Source of the DNA: CAYLYU01 sp964501925
GTDB taxonomy: Bacteria; Pseudomonadota; Zetaproteobacteria; Mariprofundales; Mariprofundaceae
Reading direction: 5' to 3'
Assembly: GCA_964501925.1 (NCBI GenBank)
Contig: CAZCTM010000048.1
Coordinates: forward strand, 1 to 5,976
DNA length: 5,976 nucleotides
Shown here: piece after piece, positions 1-5,222 of the stretch
Position numbering within the stretch: position 1 is the first letter of the stretch
Layout of the letters: each line of letters begins with the position of its first letter
Position numbers and translations under genes: made by a program
The notes under the pieces: model-generated
Databases searched by the model: none
What the model was told of the DNA's origin: nothing
The model's input: the letters and a program-made list of their open reading frames with translations, nothing else

Positions 1-26
1 TCGTTGAAGCGGAAACCTTCAGGCAT

Positions 27-79
27 AAAAAACCCGCCATGGTTGCGCTTCTCGGCTGAAACCGGCTAGGCGTGGCGGG
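27..79 (-). terminator. Rho-independent terminator candidate at the end of the operon
   Basis: On the minus strand CCCGCCA (79-73) and TGGCGGG (39-33) form a perfect 7-bp GC-rich stem, followed directly by six T (32-27). The 33-nt loop can hold an inner GGTT/AACC pairing (63-60 with 44-41). The loop is longer than usual, which lowers confidence. The T run lies only on the left side, so it terminates leftward transcription. It is about 200 nt after the last stop codon and is the only good terminator candidate seen for the operon. Confidence 0.45.
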
Positions 80-192
80 CGTGTTGCGACAAGTATATTC
101 ATGCCATCAAACCCCGCAATTCTCCGGACAAAAAGCGCCCCAGTAGTTGCATAATGCCACATCCCGTTCACCGTCTTTGACTTCATCAGGCC
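27..192 (-). ncRNA. Candidate short transcript of about 165 nt (small RNA or tiny mRNA)
   Basis: Bounded by the promoter-like pair at 226-199 and the terminator-like hairpin at 79-27. It could be a small RNA made from the operon's tail, or simply the 3' end of the long mRNA. It also holds an open frame from ATG 186 to TGA 19-21 (55 residues, starting MKSKTVNGMWHYATTGALFV). That frame has no ribosome site if transcription starts near 192, and it runs through the hairpin, so I do not call it a gene. The whole stretch 1-276 holds no other gene that I can support. Confidence 0.2.
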
Positions 193-194
193 GC
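180..194. repeat. 15-bp direct repeat, left copy
   Basis: ACTTCATCAGGCCGC on the plus strand, identical to 1447-1461. It lies 83 bp beyond the stop of the terminal gene. With its partner it brackets the DUF3800 and small nuclease-like genes (repeat period 1267 bp). It may be a recombination footprint or chance. Confidence 0.5.
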
Positions 195-198
195 TCGC

Positions 199-226
199 AC
201 TATACTTACGGCGAGTTCTCTGCCAA
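199..226 (-). promoter_or_regulatory. Sigma-70-like promoter candidate reading leftward
   Basis: On the minus strand TTGGCA (226-221; one mismatch to TTGACA) is followed after 16 nt by TATAGT (204-199; one mismatch to TATAAT). Transcription would begin near 192 and run towards the terminator-like hairpin at 79-27. The -35 half lies in a small hairpin, CTGCC-loop-GGCAG at 220-233. Such pairs arise by chance, so this is a candidate only. Confidence 0.33.
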
Positions 227-276
227 ACGGCAGTTGAATCTATCGAGGCTTCGGCCTGCTGAGCCAGCGTAGCAAA

Positions 277-750
277 TCAGCGGCCGCATCTTTTCCCCAG
301 AAATTCCAGGCAGTCCTCCAGCCTCCACAATGGCGACCTCCTGATTTTACCGATGCTGTTATCGGCAACGTAGCATGTGATGAACTTGCCTTTCAGCGAG
401 CCCTTTGCGCTCAATCGCAATCCAATAACAACGATGAAATCCTCATAGGCCAGGCACACCCTCCGACTGGGATCATACGACCGTGTCTGCTTATTCCAGC
501 CCTGATAGAGCAGGGCATCTCTCGTTTCCAGTGTTGCCTTGATCCAGTCAATCCTCTGCGCTCTGGCTGGTGAGAATGCATCCTTTACGCCATCCCGGTT
601 GGTGCTTTCGTAAAAGGCGTGTCCAAATCCATTTCTGCTAAAGAACACGCGAATGCCGTCGAATGTAGTGATTCCTCCACTACAGTAGCGCCGGAGATAG
701 TGGGTGCGGTATTCCGCTTCGCTGGCATATCGGACAAGCGCGGGAGGCAA
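277..750 (-). CDS. Small conserved-looking protein, possible BECR-fold (Barnase-EndoU-ColicinE5/D-RelE) nuclease
   Basis: The last gene of the operon. With the TTG start at 750 it makes 157 residues; no signal peptide or membrane segment is seen. Suggestive segments, in TTG numbering, are FDGIRVFF (30-37), GHAFYES (43-49), FSPARAQRIDWIK (59-71), SRRVCLAYEDFIVVIGL (95-111) and GKFITCYVAD (121-130). The order of a GHAF-type histidine, an RAxRIxWIK helix and two late beta strands ending in FIT resembles the phage-associated PBECR/BECR nuclease families. This is a fold-level guess, not a secure assignment. Start choice: TTG at 750 lies 1 bp after the DUF3800 stop and has AGGGAGG 8 nt upstream, the same Shine-Dalgarno as DUF3800. 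The in-frame ATGs at 801, 816 and 858 overlap DUF3800 by 50 to 107 nt and show no good ribosome site. If ATG 801 were used, the protein would have 174 residues. Position and coupling suggest it works with DUF3800. Confidence 0.66.
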   Translation of the reverse strand: MPPALVRYASEAEYRTHYLRRYCSGGITTFDGIRVFFSRNGFGHAFYESTNRDGVKDAFSPARAQRIDWIKATLETRDALLYQGWNKQTRSYDPSRRVCLAYEDFIVVIGLRLSAKGSLKGKFITCYVADNSIGKIRRSPLWRLEDCLEFLGKRCGR

Positions 751-751
751 G

Positions 752-1453
752 CTACCATCCTCCCTGGAGGCGAATCTGAAAGATGTTGAACTTTTCTTCA
801 TCGCGATGCGTTGCATGCAACTGCGTAACACCCAGATGGCTTTCCAGACGCTGTACAACCGCCTCCTTGGGGCTTCCCGATTGCAGCGTTTGATTCAATC
901 TGCTGCTGGCGGCTCCTAGCAACAGATCGCTTAGCTGAATGAGCACAACCTGCCTTGATGGCAAGGCCTGGATGGAGGATACCCTGGATGAAAGGTTTGC
1001 CCGATTCAGGCAGCGATGAAGTACCTTGAGCCGGGTTAAATCCCGGTTGGTTTTGGTGTCACAAAAAATGCGGTACTCATTGAAGTCCAGAATCCAGTGA
1101 TGTAACAGCTGATAGTAGAACTTGTAGAAGCCCAGTTCGCTGTCGTTTTCATGCCAGTTCATATCCACCTGATTGCTGTCCACGGCAATACAGCGGAAGC
1201 GCATATCCATGCCGTATGCCTCAAAGAGATCAATCAAGTCCAGATAAAACGGGAGTCGGGATGGGGAAACCTTGGTCCATTTGATTTCACCCCAGGTGTT
1301 ATGCCGCTGCCGGAGTCCCTTGATTTTGTCTTTTACTTCATTTCGCAATCCGGCAGGCAACCATAGACTGCCAATCATCAGATAGCGGGCATTTCTTTTT
1401 TGGGATGTAAAGAGATCCGGCCTCGATTCATCACAATACACTTCGAACTTCAT
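752..1453 (-). CDS. DUF3800 family protein (predicted nuclease-like, function unproven)
   Basis: A 233-residue soluble protein of the DUF3800 family. It starts MKFEVYCDES, carrying the family's N-terminal D-E pair (Asp8, Glu9). It continues with GSLWLP (28-33), GEIKW (55-59), Asp92 in IAVDSN, Asp132 in RIFCDTK, and the diagnostic C-terminal Q-x-x-D in QLSDLLLGA (173-181, Gln173 and Asp176), ending with KFNIFQIRL. The spaced acidic residues on a beta/alpha pattern resemble an RNase H-like metal site; that reading is inference, because the family is not well characterised. DUF3800 genes are often found near restriction-modification and other defence genes. The ATG at 1453 overlaps the hsdS stop by one base (TGATG), and AGGGAGG lies 7 nt upstream, so it is translationally coupled to hsdS. 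The stop is TAG at 754-752. The gene may be an accessory of the R-M system or a separate anti-phage unit paired with the gene that follows. Confidence 0.85.
   Translation of the reverse strand: MKFEVYCDESRPDLFTSQKRNARYLMIGSLWLPAGLRNEVKDKIKGLRQRHNTWGEIKWTKVSPSRLPFYLDLIDLFEAYGMDMRFRCIAVDSNQVDMNWHENDSELGFYKFYYQLLHHWILDFNEYRIFCDTKTNRDLTRLKVLHRCLNRANLSSRVSSIQALPSRQVVLIQLSDLLLGAASSRLNQTLQSGSPKEAVVQRLESHLGVTQLHATHRDEEKFNIFQIRLQGGW
758..765 (-). promoter_or_regulatory. Ribosome binding site that argues for a TTG start of the terminal gene
   Basis: The minus strand reads AGGGAGGA, overlapping the last codons of DUF3800, then 7-8 nt including the TAG stop, then TTG at 750-748. The same AGGGAGG core precedes the DUF3800 ATG by 7 nt (1467-1461). 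The repeat of core and spacing makes re-initiation at the TTG more likely than use of the upstream ATGs, which have no such site. Confidence 0.5.
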
Positions 1454-1461
1454 CAGGCCGC
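1447..1461. repeat. 15-bp direct repeat, right copy at the hsdS/DUF3800 junction
   Basis: Identical to 180-194. On the minus strand it covers the last codons and TGA of hsdS and the ATGAAG start of DUF3800. A shorter match (GAACTTCATCAGGC, 14 nt, shared with 1445-1458) occurs inside hsdM at 5897-5910, where it encodes Leu-Met-Lys-Phe. Confidence 0.5.
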
Positions 1462-2700
1462 CTCCCTATCTGGCTTTACCCGCCACTCGCCGGTAAGGAG
1501 CTTTTGCATCAAACCGCATTTTTGTTTGCGGTACAAATTGACCATGTTTTTCCATAACCGGATTTCTTCATCACAGGCCCGAATAATCCGCACAATTTCC
1601 TTTTGCTCTTCATATTCTGGGACATGGACCTTAATCTCCTTGAAGTGACGAAACTTCAGATTCCAGGTGTCCGAGGTCAACCCTTGGGAATATCGGTAGA
1701 ACAGATGGATTGTCTTCGGGAGCTTGAAGAAATATGCCATGTATTCTCCGTCCACTCCTTTCTTGGGCGTGCAAACGGTATATGCAGGACTGACTATTCC
1801 TTCCAGTGAAGAAAGCGCTGATACACCTTGCCACATGCGCATGGTGTTATAACCGATGTCACCAGGGCATATTCGAAGATATCGGGATTTGTCGGCACTC
1901 GAAGTATCCTTGCGGTCTGTGTCATTCCTCGGGATAACGCCTTCCTCTCTGGTAATGGAAAGAAGATGCAGGTGCTGATAGCCGGTTTCCACGCGCTCAT
2001 TAAAAAGCTCGCCGAGGCGATATTCTTTCCACGGTTTAGTGAATCCCTGCAAGCGCCTTCTGCCGGCAAGAAGCTGGCAGGAAAGCCAGTGTCTTTGCTT
2101 TTTCTTTTCCTCTACAAGCTTCTCAACTTGCTCGATAGCTCGATCCCAGGTTGATAGAATTTCAGCAATTTGCCTCTGTTCAGGGAGAGAAGGAAGAGGG
2201 ACATGTAATGTTTTCAGACCAGTTGGATAAATATGAACGACAGAATGCCCTTGTCCCAGTTTTCTTCTGTGTCTTACGATTAGATCACTATTCAGTGAAT
2301 AGGATAGATAAACACTATCAACTCCGTTCGGGGTAAAGATGATAATATCGCCTCCAGCGTAAGCAGGAATATTCTTTATGTAGGCAGCACACTTCCCAAT
2401 TTCATCCAGAGTTTCACCTGAACCAGCAAAAAGAATGTCATTGCACTTTATCCTTTGGGAAATTTTTGCTGTCTCAGGATCAATAAAGGATTTAAAATCT
2501 TTGATCACAACGTCATGTTCTGTATAAATCTCGCCGTAAGTAATACAAGGAAGTCCTTCCCTCCTTTTTTCTCTATTGGATATTCCCCTCCCTTTTGAAA
2601 ATTCTCCGAATGCCCCAAGAGGCTTAATATCCCAGCCTTCGGGCACCCAGCCAACCACGGTCTTTTTATATCCCGGCCTTTTTTCGTTCCGCTTGCTCAT
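1453..2700 (-). CDS. hsdS: Type I restriction-modification specificity subunit HsdS, two target-recognition domains
   Basis: The DNA-recognition subunit, which gives the type I methyltransferase and the restriction complex their bipartite target. At 415 residues it is a normal full-length HsdS. The N-terminus GYKKTVVGWVPEGWDIKPLG is the usual lead-in to TRD1 (about 20-165). The central conserved helix starts at VPLPSLPEQRQIAEILSTWD (167-186) and runs to about 215. TRD2 (about 222-358) starts KPWKEYRLGELF and contains GDIGYNTMRMWQG and SPAYTV. The second conserved helix begins VPEYEEQKEIVRII (360-373). The ATG at 2700 has GGTGAG upstream and lies 30 bp after the CD-NTase stop. The TGA shares one base with the next start (TGATG). 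The partner hsdM is two genes upstream, separated by capV and the CD-NTase. The TRD1 part is markedly AT-rich (19 of 60 G+C in 2461-2520), compared with 31 of 60 in 1981-2040 near the centre, which suggests TRD exchange. Confidence 0.95.
   Translation of the reverse strand: MSKRNEKRPGYKKTVVGWVPEGWDIKPLGAFGEFSKGRGISNREKRREGLPCITYGEIYTEHDVVIKDFKSFIDPETAKISQRIKCNDILFAGSGETLDEIGKCAAYIKNIPAYAGGDIIIFTPNGVDSVYLSYSLNSDLIVRHRRKLGQGHSVVHIYPTGLKTLHVPLPSLPEQRQIAEILSTWDRAIEQVEKLVEEKKKQRHWLSCQLLAGRRRLQGFTKPWKEYRLGELFNERVETGYQHLHLLSITREEGVIPRNDTDRKDTSSADKSRYLRICPGDIGYNTMRMWQGVSALSSLEGIVSPAYTVCTPKKGVDGEYMAYFFKLPKTIHLFYRYSQGLTSDTWNLKFRHFKEIKVHVPEYEEQKEIVRIIRACDEEIRLWKNMVNLYRKQKCGLMQKLLTGEWRVKPDREAA
1461..1467 (-). 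promoter_or_regulatory. Strong ribosome binding site for the DUF3800 gene inside hsdS
   Basis: AGGGAGG on the minus strand sits in the last codons of hsdS, 7 nt before the ATG at 1453. Because stop and start are fused as TGATG, it can capture ribosomes ending on hsdS and keep the two proteins in proportion. Confidence 0.6.
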
Positions 2701-2730
2701 ATTCGTTCTCTCACCAGTCTCAAATCCGTT

Positions 2731-4281
2731 CTATTCAATGTTGACCACAAATTCTCCACTGCGTGCTACACATTTACCGTTCTTGACAATAAAGCATTCA
2801 ATCCAGTGGCTTCCCGTGTACAACGTGCTTTCCTTCCGATGACGCCCACCTTTTTTTATTTCACCGTCATAAAACCCACCACGCAGGCAGTTAACATCTC
2901 TTGCTTCCTTACCTGTATTTACAACCTGCCAATACACTTTGTAAGGCCAAGGAATATTGGTTTTAGCCTTAAAGATCAGGGAGTAATGTTTTGATAGCAT
3001 GGCTTCGGAGCGGAACTGCTGAGGCCTAAAACCATCCCTTAAATACCAGCCAGTAACAGTAACAATACCCTTAGGTATAATTGGCCATTTCGGCGGTTGC
3101 TTGTGAGGCACGTCAAACCGGCTGGGTAATGATTGCTTGGCGGTGGTAAGTCCAGCAGTTTTGCCGACACCAGTTGCCTGGAACAAACGCAACGATTCAT
3201 TGATTGACTTATCACCAAGGCGTGGCTTAAGGAATTCGCCAACGGCTTTGATATCGCCCGCTTCCAATGCGCTACTCAAATCACCTCTGACCTGCAAAAG
3301 CCAGCGCCTGAATTTGAGCTCGCGTTGAGGGTGTTCATGCCATTTATCAGCAAAGTTTTCGGTCGGATCCACGGGGTTTGCAATCCAGGAAATACCGTTC
3401 CTGGTTTGGATGTAGTTGGCCATACCATTCACGATGTTGCTCAGCGCTTCGAGGAGATCGGCCTCATTATTGTAAGAATGCGCGGCCAGTGTAGTGATGA
3501 TGATGGAGATTGGCTTGTCGTCCATGTCCTCGGCAAACATGATGTCCCTATGCCGCTTGAGTATCTGGACGGCTCGTTGAAGAGGGGTCTTGACCCGGTA
3601 TTCCGGAACATCCTCCACGCCAGCCCTGATTGATTCGGCCAGAAACTTCCTCTGGGCCTCAAACTGAATTTTCATGCGCTCCTTGAACCACTCCGCATAT
3701 CCTTTGGGGTTGCTTCGCAACCAATCGGCATCAATTTGCTCATAGTTCGGCAACGTCTTATCCGTAATGGCGACGGCCAAATTCGGCCAATCCGTGGACA
3801 ATCCTCTTTCTTCAAGGAGTAGCATAAAGGCCTTTCCATCTGGGAGCGCGGGCAGAATATCCATGTGAAACTGAGCGTCTCCAACATAGTTAAGTGTCCA
3901 GCACCGCCTGCCGTTTTCCGGCCGAGACTTCATGTTGTTGGCTTGGGCGTAAGCTTTGATTTCCTGCCCAACCAATTCTTTCAATTGCTTCTGGCTGACT
4001 TGTTGCTTCGTAAGATTTAGCTCACAAACGAGGTCGATGTCATATTCTTCTGTATCGGTCATTGGTTTTATGACCGTGCCAAGACGGAAAGAGCCTTGTG
4101 GATAGATGGTTGGGCTGAATATGGCAACATTTGATTTATCCCTCGCCAGCCACTTCCCAACTGCATGATATCGATCTTCTGCCTGTTTATAATGGCTCTC
4201 GGAAATATCCAGCGAATCTGCAAGATGCCGGAGTAATGTGCTGAGTTGCTTATGCATGGACAGATCGTTGACATTGCTCAT
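2731..4281 (-). CDS. CD-NTase (cGAS/DncV-like nucleotidyltransferase) with C-terminal AGS-C type sensor domain
   Basis: A 516-residue CBASS cyclase, expected to make a cyclic di- or trinucleotide alarm signal from NTPs on infection. The nucleotidyltransferase core has the GS motif in PQGSFRLGTVIKP (61-73) and the metal-binding acids Asp81 and Asp83 in EYDIDLV, with the third in FHMDILPAL (Asp141). The helical OAS-like half follows, with PLQRAVQILKRHRD (233-246) and NPVDPTENFADKW (302-314). A linker (about 345-400) leads to a C-terminal beta-rich domain with PYKVYWQVVNTGKEA (446-460), LRGGFYDG (466-473), and a TLYTGSHWIECFIVKNG stretch (486-502). These are the hallmarks of the adenylyl/guanylyl and SMODS C-terminal sensor (AGS-C) domain, so the protein is longer than DncV (about 436 residues). 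All three catalytic acids are kept, so it should be active. The ATG at 4281 overlaps the capV stop (ATGA), with a G-rich stretch just upstream; the stop is TAG. Clade and nucleotide product cannot be assigned by eye. Confidence 0.92.
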   Translation of the reverse strand: MSNVNDLSMHKQLSTLLRHLADSLDISESHYKQAEDRYHAVGKWLARDKSNVAIFSPTIYPQGSFRLGTVIKPMTDTEEYDIDLVCELNLTKQQVSQKQLKELVGQEIKAYAQANNMKSRPENGRRCWTLNYVGDAQFHMDILPALPDGKAFMLLLEERGLSTDWPNLAVAITDKTLPNYEQIDADWLRSNPKGYAEWFKERMKIQFEAQRKFLAESIRAGVEDVPEYRVKTPLQRAVQILKRHRDIMFAEDMDDKPISIIITTLAAHSYNNEADLLEALSNIVNGMANYIQTRNGISWIANPVDPTENFADKWHEHPQRELKFRRWLLQVRGDLSSALEAGDIKAVGEFLKPRLGDKSINESLRLFQATGVGKTAGLTTAKQSLPSRFDVPHKQPPKWPIIPKGIVTVTGWYLRDGFRPQQFRSEAMLSKHYSLIFKAKTNIPWPYKVYWQVVNTGKEARDVNCLRGGFYDGEIKKGGRHRKESTLYTGSHWIECFIVKNGKCVARSGEFVVNIE

Positions 4282-5222
4282 CGGTCACCCCCGCATGATG
4301 GCTGGAACACCGGGGCTACATGGCTTGCAAACTTTTCCTTGAACTGAGGCGAAAAACGTCGGCTCTCATGAGCTGCCTTGGCCAAAAGCTCCTCTTCGGA
4401 GAATTTATCCAGCGAGAACAGGCCATCGGGTACTTTGGGGTCCAATCTGAGCACTTTGTCCTTGCCAAGAAGGTGCTGGGCCTGGGTGAACGCCCCTATG
4501 CTCTGCCCTTGCATAATGACGTCGGGTGCGTCTTTTCTCCATTGCCAGAGTCCACCTCGGTCCAGTTTCTTTGCCCGCCCTTTTACCGGGCTGGTCGTTC
4601 CCAGGCTGAACACATGAATCGCATCAAGCGACACATCAAGCATACTTACCGCTTCGATAATTCCCACCATGGTTGGATTGTTGGCCCAGACGCCACCATC
4701 AACCAGCCTGAGATGATCCACTTCTAGGAATGAAGGGAAATATGTCGGGGCGGAACTCGTCGCTTGCGCTACTTTCCAAACAGGCACTTTATAGTCGCGC
4801 CTCAGACGCTCGTGATGAGGGGTTTTGAAAATATAAATGTCATCCTCACCAAGATTGTACGCGGGGATAACAAGGCGCTTATTGCAGTCTGCCAACTTTT
4901 TTTCGCCAAAACACTCCCTTAACGCATTCTCCAGGGCATCGGCGGAGTATTTGCTCCTGAAATAATGCCTTAGCCAAGAAAGTCGCTTGGGAGAGAAGAT
5001 GTTAGGTCCTTTATTGACATAGAACTTTACAATATCCCGGGGGCGCATGCCCAAGCCCATAGCGAGGGCAATAATTCCGCCAGTGGAAGTGCCAACGATC
5101 AGGTCAAAGTGATCAGCGATGCACAGTTCAAGATCATCTTCCAGACAAGCAAGAACAGCGGCTGAGAACAGCCCTTTAATGCCTCCTCCATCCAATGACA
5201 ATATCTGGAATCGATTGATCAC
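4278..5222 (-). CDS. capV: Patatin-like phospholipase, CBASS effector (CapV type)
   Basis: A 314-residue patatin-family lipase. It shows the full catalytic set: the glycine-rich oxyanion loop DGGGIKG (residues 11-17), the nucleophile elbow GTSTG (44-48, Ser46), and the dyad aspartate in DGG (175-177, Asp175) followed by VWANNP. No signal peptide or membrane segment is seen, so it is a soluble enzyme expected to attack membrane phospholipids from the cytoplasm. The start is GTG at 5222, overlapping the hsdM stop as GTGA; it gives the natural patatin N-terminus (FQILSLDGGGIKGLFS) about ten residues before the oxyanion loop. The gene lies directly upstream of, and overlaps by ATGA, a CD-NTase. 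This is the same order as capV-dncV of Vibrio cholerae, where the cyclic dinucleotide activates the lipase. By that analogy (inference) it is the killing arm of a CBASS: inactive until bound by the neighbour's nucleotide product, then degrading the host membrane. The activating ligand cannot be told from the sequence. Confidence 0.93.
   Translation of the reverse strand: MINRFQILSLDGGGIKGLFSAAVLACLEDDLELCIADHFDLIVGTSTGGIIALAMGLGMRPRDIVKFYVNKGPNIFSPKRLSWLRHYFRSKYSADALENALRECFGEKKLADCNKRLVIPAYNLGEDDIYIFKTPHHERLRRDYKVPVWKVAQATSSAPTYFPSFLEVDHLRLVDGGVWANNPTMVGIIEAVSMLDVSLDAIHVFSLGTTSPVKGRAKKLDRGGLWQWRKDAPDVIMQGQSIGAFTQAQHLLGKDKVLRLDPKVPDGLFSLDKFSEEELLAKAAHESRRFSPQFKEKFASHVAPVFQPSCGGDR

Noticed and set aside
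19..186. Minus-strand 55-codon frame in the tail region
   Set aside because: No Shine-Dalgarno site, runs through the terminator-like stem, and resembles no family I can name. Kept only as part of the candidate short transcript.
220..233. CTGCC-AAAC-GGCAG hairpin as an operon terminator
   Set aside because: The stem is only 5 bp and there is no T run on either side; the hairpin at 27-79 fits much better.
1828..2154. Plus-strand open frame opposite hsdS (108 codons)
   Set aside because: Antisense to TRD2 and the central helix of HsdS, with no independent evidence.
3325..3633. Plus-strand open frame opposite the CD-NTase (102 codons)
   Set aside because: Shadow of the conserved OAS-like helices; no ribosome site or family resemblance.
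4320..4727. Plus-strand open frame opposite capV (135 codons)
   Set aside because: It is antisense to the patatin catalytic region, with low-complexity composition and no domain; the minus-strand reading is unambiguous.
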